A stretch of DNA of 64,000 bases from Thalassovita mediterranea (GCF_001458435.1 NZ_CYSF01000019.1:1-64000), one strand, 5' to 3'. Counted from the stretch's first letter, positions 16,543-25,178 are shown. The notes: generated by a model from the letters alone, not told the origin. Translations and numbers: made by a program.

Positions 16543-17436
16543 ATGCCCTTGATAGGCTACGCGCGAGTTTCCACAGAGGATCAGACCCCCCTGCCCCAGT
16601 CTGAGGCCCTTCAATCTGCGGGTTGCGTAGAGATCTTTGAAGAACACGCCTCAGGCGGCAATCGTGCGCGGCCAGTACTTGCCCGCGTGCTCGAACGCGT
16701 CCAGAGCGGCGACACGCTGGTTGTCGTTCGGATCGACCGGCTTGCGCGGTCTCTGTCGCACTTGCTGGAGGTGATCGAACGTCTGGAGGCCAAGGGAGCT
16801 TTCTTCCGCTCCCTGCAGGACCCCATCGACACCGCTTCCCCGCAGGGCAAGTTCACATTGCAGGTTCTGGGGGCCGCGGCCGAGTTCGAGCGCGCGCTGA
16901 TCCGGGAACGCACCAAGGCGGGGCTGGCGAGCGCCCGTACTAAGGGCCGAGTCGGCGGCAACCCGGGCCTGCGTGACCGCGATCCAGCGGCGCTACGCAA
17001 GGTGCGACTGGCGCGGCAAGACGGCTACATGGAGCGGCTGAACGAGACCGCGCAGGATTGGGTGCCCCATGTGCGCCGCCTGCGGCCCGATATGGCTTGG
17101 GAAGACATATTGCGGATCATCAACGGCCCCCTGCCCCATGATCGCCGCTGGACGCAAAGCCGCCTGCTGCGCGCCGTGAAAGCCTATGTGCGCGACGGGT
17201 TCCTGCCCGCCGAGGTTCTGGACCGCGCCGGACGTCGCGAAACCGACGACCGCCTGCCCGCGATCGTCGCTGCCATCAAGGGCGCGAACCCGGACATCAC
17301 GCTAGTGGCGATCTGCGATCGGTTGGAATCGATGCGTGAGCGCACACCACGCGGACGCGCCAGTTGGCAGCCGTCGTCCGTGAGGATGCTGCTGGAACGG
17401 GCGGAGAAGTTGGGTTTGCTGAAGCCCGCGCAATAA
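16543..17436 (+). CDS. Serine recombinase (resolvase/invertase type)
   Basis: 297 aa from the ATG at 16543 (a TTG precedes it). The N-terminal catalytic domain has YARVSTEDQ with the nucleophile Ser10, the RIDRLARS arginine motif and the helix E region AEFERALIRERT. The C-terminal part (about 150-297) is longer than the small DNA-binding domain of Tn3 resolvases and looks helical with HTH-like pieces. Such proteins resolve plasmid multimers or invert DNA. Position beside repABC favours multimer resolution. Mobile-element origin is equally possible. Confidence 0.85.
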   Translation: MPLIGYARVSTEDQTPLPQSEALQSAGCVEIFEEHASGGNRARPVLARVLERVQSGDTLVVVRIDRLARSLSHLLEVIERLEAKGAFFRSLQDPIDTASPQGKFTLQVLGAAAEFERALIRERTKAGLASARTKGRVGGNPGLRDRDPAALRKVRLARQDGYMERLNETAQDWVPHVRRLRPDMAWEDILRIINGPLPHDRRWTQSRLLRAVKAYVRDGFLPAEVLDRAGRRETDDRLPAIVAAIKGANPDITLVAICDRLESMRERTPRGRASWQPSSVRMLLERAEKLGLLKPAQ

Positions 17437-17497
17437 TCACAACCTTGCAATTCTTCCATCCGATAGAACGATTGCGAGGTTGCCGCCCGTTTTGCGG

Positions 17498-17874
17498 TCA
17501 GGAAAATGGATTGATGATGCGCAACTGCTCTTCCACGAGTAATCCGTCGTGCATGTCCTCGCACCACAGTGTCGTGCATCCGGCGATCAGCGCGGCAGCC
17601 ACGATCACCGCGTCATAGACCGAGAACCGATACTTCTCCGTTATGGCGCGACCTACCTGATGGGTTTGGATCGTCAGATCCTCGACCAGGCACAAGGACT
17701 GGATGCCCGCGAGAAAAGCTCCGGTGTCGTCACAGCTGAACCCGCTTGCCTCCGGCATTTGATAAGCGCTTCGATCAGGACCTGGACATTGATCCGGGGC
17801 CCCTGCCCTTGTATTTGGTCGGCGGGTGTTCCTGCACCTTTGAGCTTCGCAAGGCAACTGCCATCGATGTTCAA
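17498..17874 (-). pseudogene. Broken VapC-like PIN-domain toxin
   Basis: The C-terminal half is in one frame: VEDLTIQTHQVGRAI, then YRFSVYDAVIVAAALIAGC, LWCEDMHDG and INPF, the end pattern of VapC toxins. The middle (RINVQVLIEALIKCRRQAG) is in another frame, so a frameshift lies near 17745. The N-terminal DTN aspartate segment is not found in any frame. No VapB-like partner is seen. It is therefore a truncated, frameshifted remnant. Confidence 0.75.
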
Positions 17875-18683
17875 CGTGGATCATCTGGACAGCGAAACTG
17901 GGTGCAACCTGCCCCCAGAAAGCTGGTGAAGGAGTTGCGTCATTGAGCCGTAGTTTGGGCGGCGGCAAGCACGGTATCCGCACTTCATTTCCAGCGCTTT
18001 TTCGAAGCGGCCGAGCGAGCGCATCGGCTGTAGGGAGTGCCGACCGTTCGTTCTACGGACAAACTCGGGAACTTAAATTGCCACGGATCGCCACTCATCC
18101 GTCCTAAACAACGAGGACTCAACTAGCAGGTCTTGAGGTCCGGCGAGGTGTAGTCGAACTGGTTCTATCTACGTGGTGCTCTACGTCGAATATTGTTCCT
18201 GCCGGGAAAGCAACGGTGCTGCCCCCCCTACCCTGCTGGGCACCGTTGACGCGCCAGACGTCAGGGTCTTAACCAACCTTGTTGATGCAATACGACTGTG
18301 ATCTCGGCGTTTAACCTCGGCTCTTGAGCATCAATGTAACTTCGACATATGGCCCATTAGGGCCCTTGTTCCGCGGTAGATCTGTCGGTGCTTGGTTTCA
18401 ATCCGCCTATGTGCATTGTCTCTCTCGCCAGCCTAATTTTCGGTCGAGGGACCGTTATTGGATCGGTTTGGAGCGACGCCCAATCGACGACAGATGTCTT
18501 GCTGTACCAATAGTTCGTGGGTGCTGTTAACAGCTGTTAACTCTAGAGGGTGCGTGGCTTCCCTAGTAGCCCTTTGGTCCGGCAGCACAATTTGTGGATA
18601 AAATCCTTGACTTAACATGGTGAATCACGGCCATTAGAGTCAAGTTGCGCAAATAAGCGCGTTCGAGCAGAGAAATAGCAACC
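17875..18683. other. Non-coding region before repABC
   Basis: No credible gene: short frames on both strands lack family features. It holds a 9-base inverted repeat (CAACGGTGC at 18211-18219 and its complement at 18240-18248) and one parS-like palindrome at 18526-18541. The repA promoter must lie in the last 150 bases. No iterons were found, as expected for repABC plasmids, whose origin lies in repC. Confidence 0.6.
18526..18541. other. parS-like palindrome 1
   Basis: GTTAACAGCTGTTAAC, a perfect 16-base palindrome 143 bases upstream of repA. It matches the general form of RepB-binding parS sites of repABC plasmids (GTT...AAC ends with a central GC). Identical copies are at 20071 and 20845. 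Confidence 0.85.
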
Positions 18684-19865
18684 ATGTTCCAGACGGCACC
18701 AATCGAAGCGGCGTCTCAATCCGAGCTTACAAGCCAGATAGCAGCGCGTCTACACACCGCGCTCACGACGCATCTTCAGCAAGCCTACGCCCCCGATCAA
18801 CGCAAGAATTTGAGACTATTTAGTGCTACAGAGACTGCTGATCTTCTAGGGGTGACCGGGCAATTCTTGCGCAAGTGCCATAGCGACGGGTCCTTGCCGG
18901 AGCCGGAAGTAATCAAGAACGGACGGCGCTTTTATTCCGGTGAAGAGATCCTTCAAGCCCGCCATTTTTTGGAGGCTAGCTCTCGTAAGCCTGGCAAATA
19001 TCTTCCTGGTCGTCGCGAGGGCGACAAGCTTCAGGTTATTCAGCTGATGAACTTTAAAGGTGGATCTGCTAAGTCCACCTCTGCGATTCATCTGTGTCAC
19101 TACCTTGCATTGAACGGTTATCGGGTCTTGGCGATTGACCTGGATCCGCAAGGGAGCCTCACGGGTTTTTGCGGGATTCAGACTGAACTGGAGTTTGAAG
19201 GGGCGTCGATTTACGACGCACTTCGCTATGACGACCCGGTGCCGATGTCTGAGGCCATCGTAGAAACCTATTTCCCTGGCCTTCATTTGACTCCTGCCCG
19301 GCTTGTTCTAAGCGAGTTTGAAACAGAAACTGCGGTCAATGCAGGTCGTGGCGTTGCATTCTTTGAGAAGCTCAGCCTGGCGATCCAGTCCGTTGAGGGT
19401 GACTACGACGTGGTGGTTATCGACAGCCCACCCGCTCTCGGATTCTTGACTTTGACCGGCCTCTACGCTGCGACCTCGGTCATCGTGCCGATGACGCCGA
19501 GCATGCTCGACCTTGCTTCCACCCAGCAGTTTGTCGAAATGACTTCTGCTTATCTTGGTGTGATCGAGGACACGGGCGTCAAACTCGATCATGATTTTTT
19601 CTCCTTCCTTATTACGCGGGACGATCCGAGCGATATCCCCAGTCAGCAGATCGTGAGCCTTATGCGCGCTCTTTTCCAGGATCGTGTTGTTGGGGCGACC
19701 GGACTGCGTAGTACGGCTATTGGCGACGCATCGATGCTCAAGATGTCGATCTACGAGGTTGCGCGATCCGAGATGACCAGATCGACCTATGATCGCGCAA
19801 AGAACAGCATGGATGCGGTTGGTGCTGAGATTGCGGGAATGCTTCAACAGGCTTGGGGGCGGTAA
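18684..19865 (+). CDS. repA: Plasmid partition ATPase RepA
   Basis: 393 aa. An N-terminal DNA-binding part with a MerR-like turn (FSATETADLLGVTGQFLRK) precedes a ParA ATPase: deviant Walker A FKGGSAKST at about 122, LDPQGSLTGFCG, and Walker B VVIDSPPALGF. RepA of repABC plasmids drives segregation with RepB on parS and represses its own operon. It is the first gene of repABC; repB starts two bases after its stop. Length matches the family. Confidence 0.96.
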   Translation: MFQTAPIEAASQSELTSQIAARLHTALTTHLQQAYAPDQRKNLRLFSATETADLLGVTGQFLRKCHSDGSLPEPEVIKNGRRFYSGEEILQARHFLEASSRKPGKYLPGRREGDKLQVIQLMNFKGGSAKSTSAIHLCHYLALNGYRVLAIDLDPQGSLTGFCGIQTELEFEGASIYDALRYDDPVPMSEAIVETYFPGLHLTPARLVLSEFETETAVNAGRGVAFFEKLSLAIQSVEGDYDVVVIDSPPALGFLTLTGLYAATSVIVPMTPSMLDLASTQQFVEMTSAYLGVIEDTGVKLDHDFFSFLITRDDPSDIPSQQIVSLMRALFQDRVVGATGLRSTAIGDASMLKMSIYEVARSEMTRSTYDRAKNSMDAVGAEIAGMLQQAWGR

Positions 19866-19867
19866 TC

Positions 19868-20839
19868 ATGGCTATGGGTAAAAACAAAACCGGCATCATG
19901 GCTGCGATTACTGCGGCGACTGAGACGCCGAAAGATGGGGCTTCTGATAGAGCTCATCGAACATTGCCGAAAGGAACCATCGGCTCTGTTCGTGCGGGTC
20001 TCGGCGGCATCCAGGATATCGATACAAATCTTATCCTAGCTTGGGGACCCAAGGACCGGCTGGATATCGAGTTAACAGCTGTTAACCGCGCCGCATCGAA
20101 TGAATCGATCAAAGATCTCGCAACCAGCATCGCTGATGCCGGACAGCAAGTCCCGGTGCTTCTACGTCCTTCGAAGGATCGTGACGGGCATTTCGAGGTC
20201 ATCTACGGCCAGAGACGAATACTTGCGTGCCGCCATCTGGGGATACCAGTGCGGGCTCTGATCCGGACGCTCGATGATACCGATGCATTGATGGCGAAAG
20301 GCCTCGAAAATGCGGGCCGCGCTGAGCTGAGCTATTATGAACGTGTTCGGTTCGCGCAAGCGATCCTGGAGCAGGGCTACTCGCGTGCGGAGGCGTGCCA
20401 GGCTTTGGCTATCAGCAAGAATACTCTTTCGCAGCTTGAGCGTATCAATCGGCTAGTACCCTTGGCTGTCGGTGAAGCCATCGGCGCGGCTCCAGGAGCA
20501 GGGCGCCCGAAATGGACCACACTCGCAACGGCGTTTGAGAAAGAACAACTCTCGGAGGAGGGTGTTCTGGGTGTTCTTGGTCAATCTGGTGATCTCGACT
20601 CTGACGGTCGGCTAGACCTCGTTCTCAACGAAGTTGGAAAACGAGGTAAGCAAGAACGATCTGTCGAGGAGCGCACGCCCGTTCCCGGTGTGCAGATCAA
20701 AAGTGGTAAATCGGCGCTATCAGTCACCGTCAAGCGGGCAGGGGAGAACACGAGATTCGCGAATTGGCTGGATCAGAATTTGGACCAGCTCATTCAGGAT
20801 TCCTTCGATCGGTTCCAATCAGAGAGCCACGAAGGATAG
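19868..20839 (+). CDS. repB: Plasmid partition DNA-binding protein RepB
   Basis: 323 aa from the ATG at 19868. A ParB-type domain is visible: SIADAGQQVPVLLRPSKD, then YGQRRILACRHLG with the CTP-binding-type GxRR region, and the HTH SRAEACQALAISKNTLSQLERI. A C-terminal dimer region follows. It should load on the three GTTAACAGCTGTTAAC sites, one of which (20071-20086) lies inside its own coding sequence. It is the second gene of repABC. Confidence 0.95.
   Translation: MAMGKNKTGIMAAITAATETPKDGASDRAHRTLPKGTIGSVRAGLGGIQDIDTNLILAWGPKDRLDIELTAVNRAASNESIKDLATSIADAGQQVPVLLRPSKDRDGHFEVIYGQRRILACRHLGIPVRALIRTLDDTDALMAKGLENAGRAELSYYERVRFAQAILEQGYSRAEACQALAISKNTLSQLERINRLVPLAVGEAIGAAPGAGRPKWTTLATAFEKEQLSEEGVLGVLGQSGDLDSDGRLDLVLNEVGKRGKQERSVEERTPVPGVQIKSGKSALSVTVKRAGENTRFANWLDQNLDQLIQDSFDRFQSESHEG
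20071..20086. other. parS-like palindrome 2, inside repB
   Basis: GTTAACAGCTGTTAAC within the repB reading frame, encoding part of LTAVNRA. It is identical to the copy at 18526. Internal parS sites in repABC operons are known but uncommon. Confidence 0.85.
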
Positions 20840-20840
20840 C

Positions 20841-20864
20841 GGCGGTTAACAGCTGTTAACCGCC
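20841..20864. other. parS-like palindrome 3, extended to 24 bases
   Basis: The 16-base GTTAACAGCTGTTAAC core is flanked by GGCG and CGCC, giving a perfect 24-base palindrome directly after the repB stop. The extra arms may mean stronger RepB binding or a hairpin in the repB-repC transcript. Confidence 0.88.
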
Positions 20865-20900
20865 AAAACAGAGGCAATGAGCAGAAAGGAGAACGGCACC

Positions 20901-20934
20901 AAAAAGAAAACCCTCGAAACCGAAGTCCCGAGGG
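20901..20934 (-). terminator. Intrinsic terminator of the counter-transcribed RNA
   Basis: Stem CCCTCGGGA/TTCGAGGG type with six perfect outer pairs, followed on the reverse strand by a ten-base U-rich run interrupted by one C. Confidence 0.8.
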
Positions 20935-20965
20935 CTGCTGCGCACAAGGCGCGATTTGTTTTCAC
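20901..20965 (-). ncRNA. Counter-transcribed RNA controlling repC (inc RNA)
   Basis: On the reverse strand a promoter (TTGTTT, 17 bases, TAGGAT; 20972-21000) points into the repB-repC gap and ends at an intrinsic terminator: hairpin CCCTCG...CGAGGG (20911-20934) followed by TTTTCTTTTT (20910-20901). The product of about 65 bases fits the small antisense RNA of repABC plasmids that blocks repC translation and sets copy number and incompatibility. The start site is estimated from the promoter. Confidence 0.85.
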
Positions 20966-20971
20966 ATCACA

Positions 20972-21000
20972 ATCCTAGCAGTCCGCGAATCGCTAAACAA
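20972..21000 (-). promoter_or_regulatory. Promoter of the counter-transcribed RNA
   Basis: Reverse-strand -35 TTGTTT (complement of 20995-21000), exactly 17 bases of spacer, -10 TAGGAT (complement of 20972-20977). It is placed to start the antisense RNA at about 20965. Confidence 0.7.
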
Positions 21001-21045
21001 CGAAAAACGTCTTCGGGCGAAAAGGTTTTCTGTGCCTAGCTAAAA

Positions 21046-22407
21046 ATGACGAAATTCAATGATGCTCCGCATGGAGCGACTGAGACAGGCATGCCTCAGA
21101 ACGGTGAAGGTATGTCCAATATCAACCAACCCTCGGGGTGGCGGAAGGCGACAGCCGGACTCGCCGTTGCTGAACAGCACGCACATGCTGGTGAAAGATC
21201 AGCCGTACCCAAAACACAGGCCTTTGTTGCCGTGAAACGCGTAGGTGCGCATATCGGCCTCAAGGCAGGGGATATGATGCTCCTCGATACGCTTGGGGCC
21301 TTCACGCAGGCGCAAGATTGGGAAGTGGGTCAGCGCCCGATCGTCTGGGCTTCTAATGCCTATCTGATGGAGCAAACGGGCTTTTCACTCTCTGCGCTCA
21401 AGCGCCATGCGCGTCGCCTGGCCGAGATCGGTGTAATCGCCTTCAAAGACAGCCCCAATGGCAAGCGTTGGGGCCACAGGGACGCAGAGGGCCGTATTAT
21501 TGAGGCCTACGGCTTTGATTTGTCGCCGCTGTCAGCTCGCATAGAAGAGTTTCAGCAGCTACACGCAGAGCTGCAGGCCGAGCGCGCGCACTGTCAGCGC
21601 CTGAAGCGGCAGATCACTGTGGCCCGCAGGATGATCCGAGCGCGGATCGAGGCTGCGCTCAGCGGCGCGCTGAGAGGCCCGTGGACGCAGCTCACAGGCC
21701 TTTTCGAGGACCTTTTGGCCCGCCTTCCGCGCAGGAACACGGCCTCTGAGTCACTGGAACGGCTTTTGGCGTGGTTCAAAGAGCTCCAGGAACGTGTAGA
21801 GGCCACGTACCTCAAGGCAGTTCGAGCGGATGAGGTTGTGGAAAACACAGCCGAAACCACCGAACAAGTACTTCAGAAGACTCAAGAAATGGACCCCAGG
21901 GAGGTCATTTCCGAACCTCATATACTAATTACAACTCAACTTAATCCTGTAACCTGTAATCGCTCAGAAACTGAGCAAGCGGCGGGCGTGGTACCCAATG
22001 CGGCACCGGAAGAGCTGGTGGATAAGGAGTTGGAAGACTGGGTGGCCGAAACCCGCAAGAAACGCGGGGCCGCCCTGGATCTGTCGACAGTCATGCAAGC
22101 CTGTCCTGAGTTTGCGTCCTGGGCGCACAATATGGGCGGATATCTGAAGGATTGGGGCGATCTGCACCGTGTTGCAGGGCAGTTGAGGCCGATGATCGGC
22201 GTCTCAGAGCACGCCTGGAACATTGCGCAGGACCGACTTGGGCCACAAATCGCGACTGCGGCGCTGGTTCTCACGTTCGAAAAGCATTGTGCAGGCGAAG
22301 TCGCATCTCCTGGTGGATATCTGCGTGGAATTGTCCAGAAAGCTGGGGCAGGGGAGCTGCATCTCGAGCGCAGTTTCTATGGCCGGTTGAGCGGGCAGGC
22401 GGCATGA
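21046..22407 (+). CDS. repC: Replication initiator RepC
   Basis: 453 aa. RepC features are a basic N-terminal start (PSGWRKATAGLAVAEQHA), a winged-helix region (GDMMLLDTLGAFT, NAYLMEQTGFSLSALKRHARRLAEIGVIAFKD), a variable coiled middle, and a conserved C-terminal end (CPEFASWA, LRPMIGVSEHAWNIAQDRLG, GGYLRGIVQKA). It starts replication at an origin inside its own gene; the A+T-rich stretch at about 21865-21960 is the likely unwinding region. The ATG at 21046 has a poor ribosome site, and 21091 or 21112 are alternatives. Confidence 0.95.
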   Translation: MTKFNDAPHGATETGMPQNGEGMSNINQPSGWRKATAGLAVAEQHAHAGERSAVPKTQAFVAVKRVGAHIGLKAGDMMLLDTLGAFTQAQDWEVGQRPIVWASNAYLMEQTGFSLSALKRHARRLAEIGVIAFKDSPNGKRWGHRDAEGRIIEAYGFDLSPLSARIEEFQQLHAELQAERAHCQRLKRQITVARRMIRARIEAALSGALRGPWTQLTGLFEDLLARLPRRNTASESLERLLAWFKELQERVEATYLKAVRADEVVENTAETTEQVLQKTQEMDPREVISEPHILITTQLNPVTCNRSETEQAAGVVPNAAPEELVDKELEDWVAETRKKRGAALDLSTVMQACPEFASWAHNMGGYLKDWGDLHRVAGQLRPMIGVSEHAWNIAQDRLGPQIATAALVLTFEKHCAGEVASPGGYLRGIVQKAGAGELHLERSFYGRLSGQAA

Positions 22408-22454
22408 TGGGATGGGGCAGCAGTTTCTCCTACATTCAGAGGTCCAGGCGGGGC

Positions 22455-22485
22455 ATGCGGAGATTGGCGCCAGTATTCTCCGCAT
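22455..22485. promoter_or_regulatory. Upstream operator-like dyad of the fic gene
   Basis: ATGCGGAGA (22455-22463) and TCTCCGCAT (22477-22485) form a dyad around a second palindrome TTGGCGCCA. The half-site GCGGAGA is shared with the dyad at 22508-22540, suggesting two sites for one regulator. Confidence 0.6.
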
Positions 22486-22507
22486 ATTGCGCGGCGAATA
22501 CTGTTGT

Positions 22508-22540
22508 CTTGCGGAGATTGCTCGGTATAATCTCCGCAAG
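22508..22540. promoter_or_regulatory. Promoter-overlapping operator of the fic gene
   Basis: Perfect 12-base arms CTTGCGGAGATT and AATCTCCGCAAG with nine bases between. A consensus -10 TATAAT (22526-22531) sits in the centre and a -35 TTGTCT (22504-22509) overlaps the left arm. The right arm runs into the ribosome site AAGGAG. Binding here would block both steps of expression. Confidence 0.75.
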
Positions 22541-22553
22541 GAGTGCGTAAAAT

Positions 22554-23648
22554 ATGACCTACATTCACGAACTAACTGATTGGCCGCAATTTTTTTGGGA
22601 CAATGCCAAGCTGTCATCACAACTTGCCGCTGTCCGCCACCGGCAAGGCAAGCTCTTGGGACGCATGGAGGGCCTTGGCTTTGATCTTCGCAATGAGGCG
22701 ATGTTGCGAACTCTCACTAGCGATGTCGTCAAGAGCAGCGAGATCGAAGGTGAGGCGCTCGACAGGGATCAGGTTCGGTCGTCTATCGCAAAACGGCTGG
22801 GGCTCGAAATCGGCGGGCTGATCCCGTCTGATCGCCATGTCGATGGGGTCGTCGAGATGATGCTGGACGCGACGCAAGCGTATGACCAACCACTGGACGC
22901 AGAGCGATTGTTCGGCTGGCATGCCGCCCTTTTCCCAACCGGGCGAAGCGGAATGACCCGGATCGCCGTGGGGCAGTGGCGGATCGGTCCTATGGAGGTT
23001 GTTTCAGGACCTATGGGTCGCGAGCGCGTGCATTTTGAGGCGCCGGGAGCAGCACGGCTTGATACTGAGATGGGGCAGTTTTTGGCCTGGTTCAATCAGG
23101 CCCCAGACACGGATCCCGTTATTCATGCCGCAATTGCACATCTTTGGTTCGTCACGATCCACCCTTTTGACGATGGCAACGGGCGCATTGCGCGTGCGAT
23201 CGCGGATATGGCGTTGGCGCGATCCGAACGCAGTTCACAACGGTTTTACAGCATGTCGACCCAAATCCGGCAGGAGCGGAACGCCTATTACGATATGCTC
23301 GAGGCGACGCAGAAGGGCGGGCTTGATGTCACGACTTGGCTCATTTGGTTCCTGAATTGCCTCGACCGCGCATTTGATGGCGCAGAGATCATTTTGGAGG
23401 CTGTGTTTCAGAAGGCGCGGTTCTGGGAGAAACACGCAACGGCCAACATCAACGACCGCCAGCGGGACATGCTTAACCGGCTCCTCGATGGGTTCGAAGG
23501 AAAACTCACGACGTCGAAATATGCGAAGATCGAAAAATGTTCGCAGGACACCGCATATCGCGACATCCTGGACCTGATCGACTTGGGAGCACTTGAGAAA
23601 GATGACGCCGGTGGACGTAGTACCAGTTATTCCCTGTCGGCGAAGTGA
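22554..23648 (+). CDS. Fic-family protein, N-terminal inhibitory helix type
   Basis: 364 aa. Residues 1-110 resemble the DUF4172 domain and contain SSEIEG, fitting the (S/T)xxxE(G/N) inhibitory motif of class II Fic proteins. The catalytic loop HPFDDGNGRIAR (about residues 203-214) is complete. The C-terminal part (about 300-364) looks like a winged helix. Fic enzymes transfer AMP to target proteins. The promoter carries two GCGGAGA dyads that the C-terminal domain could bind, giving autoregulation. It may be a stand-alone stress or addiction module; no separate antitoxin gene is seen. Confidence 0.88.
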   Translation: MTYIHELTDWPQFFWDNAKLSSQLAAVRHRQGKLLGRMEGLGFDLRNEAMLRTLTSDVVKSSEIEGEALDRDQVRSSIAKRLGLEIGGLIPSDRHVDGVVEMMLDATQAYDQPLDAERLFGWHAALFPTGRSGMTRIAVGQWRIGPMEVVSGPMGRERVHFEAPGAARLDTEMGQFLAWFNQAPDTDPVIHAAIAHLWFVTIHPFDDGNGRIARAIADMALARSERSSQRFYSMSTQIRQERNAYYDMLEATQKGGLDVTTWLIWFLNCLDRAFDGAEIILEAVFQKARFWEKHATANINDRQRDMLNRLLDGFEGKLTTSKYAKIEKCSQDTAYRDILDLIDLGALEKDDAGGRSTSYSLSAK

Positions 23649-23762
23649 AGAGGCTTGTCGCATCCGGTGCTCAGGACAAGCACCGCCAGGATATATCAGA
23701 CAGTCGCCAGAAAAAACTGCCGATCTGAGATTTGCTATAATTCATTGATATAAATTCTAAAA

Positions 23763-23891
23763 ATGGAACTCTTAGGTCTGGCATTGCCGATGTTCGTTGC
23801 CGATCCAGAGTTTCTGCGTGCAATGAAGAAAACTGGGGCCGTGCCGGCCCCTGAAGTTCTTTTCCCGGGCTGTTGGGGCCGGGAAAAGTGA
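23763..23891 (+). CDS. Possible 42-residue protein next to an IS element
   Basis: An ATG-to-TGA frame encodes MELLGLALPMFVADPEFLRA and 22 further residues. It ends two bases before the candidate left end of the IS110 element. There is no strong ribosome site and no known family, so this may be chance. The remainder of the 396-base gap after fic shows no other gene. Confidence 0.2.
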   Translation: MELLGLALPMFVADPEFLRAMKKTGAVPAPEVLFPGCWGREK

Positions 23892-23892
23892 A

Positions 23893-25178
23893 AGATGCCG
23901 TAATGGGGCTGTCGGCGAATCGAGCACGTTTCGCTTGTTTGTCAGCATGATGTGGAGTGCCGTTGCCCTTGATGCGCCTGAAGCGCGTCTACGAGGTCGT
24001 ATGTTTCCATGCGCCTCAATTCCTAAGAATAGAAGGGCAACGACATGAATGTATTTATCGGACTGGATGTATCCCTGGCAAGCACGGCGATTTGTGTGCT
24101 GGGGCCACAGGGGAGGATTGTTGACGAATTATAGGCGGAGAGCGAGCCTGAGGCATTGGTACGTGCAATAGCGTCATTGTCATATTCGATCGACGCGATC
24201 GGGCTCGAAGCCGGACCACTATCCCAATGGCTGAGCAAGGGCATCGAAGAGGCCGGATTTGACATGGTCTTGATGGAAACGCGGTTGGTGAAGGCCGCCT
24301 TGAAAGCCATGCCCATCAAGACCGACAGGCGCGATGCTCAGGGAATTGCTCGATTGTTGCAAATGGGTTGGTACAGGCCCGTGCACCGCAAATCTGTGTC
24401 CTCACAGGAAATTCGCGCTTTGCTGAGCGCGCGCAAGTCTATTCAGCAGGCGATCATCAACATCGAACTCTCGATGAGGGGAGTGCTCAGGAACTTCGGC
24501 CTGAAGCTTGGGCATGGCACCCGGGTAAGGTACGAGGCCCGGGTGAGGAAGCTGGTTGCCGACAATGACATCTTGTCCGCCTCGGCGTTGGCGCTTCTGC
24601 GGGCTCGGGGGCAGCTGAGGACAGAGCTGGCCAGCCTGGATGAAAAGGTCGTGGGGTTGGCGGAGCATGACGATGTTTGCCGTCTCATGATGACAAAGCC
24701 CGGTGTTGGCCCAATTGTTGCTTTGACCGTAAGATCCGCGATTGATGACCCGGCCCGCTTCGCGAAATCAAAGGATATCGGTCCTTGGGTCGGGCTGACG
24801 CCGAGGCGCACTCAATCCGGAGAGATGGACATTGTCGGGCAGATTACACGAGCGGGTGATCGAGGATTGCGATCGGCGTTGTACCAGGCTGCGACGATCT
24901 TGATGCACCGCGCAGCACCGAACTGGTTGCAGGCCTGGGCACTCAGAGTGGCGCACAGGCGTGGATCGAAACGGGCCCTGATTGCGCTCGCGCGCCGAAT
25001 TGGCGTCATTTTGCATCGCATGTGGATGGACGGTTCGCCGTTTCGCTTCACGCTGAACCCGGGCCCGACGGCCTAAGCGACACGCATCAAGGATTTTTCG
25101 TAACGGAGGCATGAACTGCATCTGACAACAGGTACGCAGAGGTCCCTTTTCGGGACGAGGTTCCTGGAGATGCCGTAA
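23893..25178 (+). mobile_element. IS110-family insertion element (ends tentative)
   Basis: The element is centred on a DEDD transposase gene. An 11-base direct repeat AGATGCCGTAA occurs at 23893-23903 and at 25168-25178, which may mark the ends, since IS110 elements lack terminal inverted repeats and insert by core-site recombination. The left non-coding end (23904-24044) is where IS110-group elements encode a bridge RNA. The element would be about 1.28 kb, a normal size. Confidence 0.55.
24045..25076 (+). pseudogene. IS110-family DEDD transposase with in-frame TAG
   Basis: The frame starts at the ATG at 24045 (MNVFIGLDVS, first catalytic Asp) and is in frame throughout, but codon 30 is TAG (24132-24134). 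The remainder has LEAG (Glu), TDRRDAQGIARLLQ (Asp) and the C-terminal transposase_20 domain (MTKPGVGPIVALTVRSAIDD, GLTPRRTQSG, GDRGLRSALYQAA). No other damage is seen. The element is probably inactive unless the stop is read through or a later start is used, which would lose the first Asp. Confidence 0.85.

Noticed and set aside
17498-17983. An intact 161-residue protein at this position
   Set aside because: Only its C-terminal half resembles VapC; the N-terminal part is out-of-frame sequence, and the matching middle segment lies in another frame.
18324-18618. Short open frames on both strands upstream of repA
   Set aside because: They lack ribosome sites and family features, and the stretch contains a parS site. 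Treated as non-coding.
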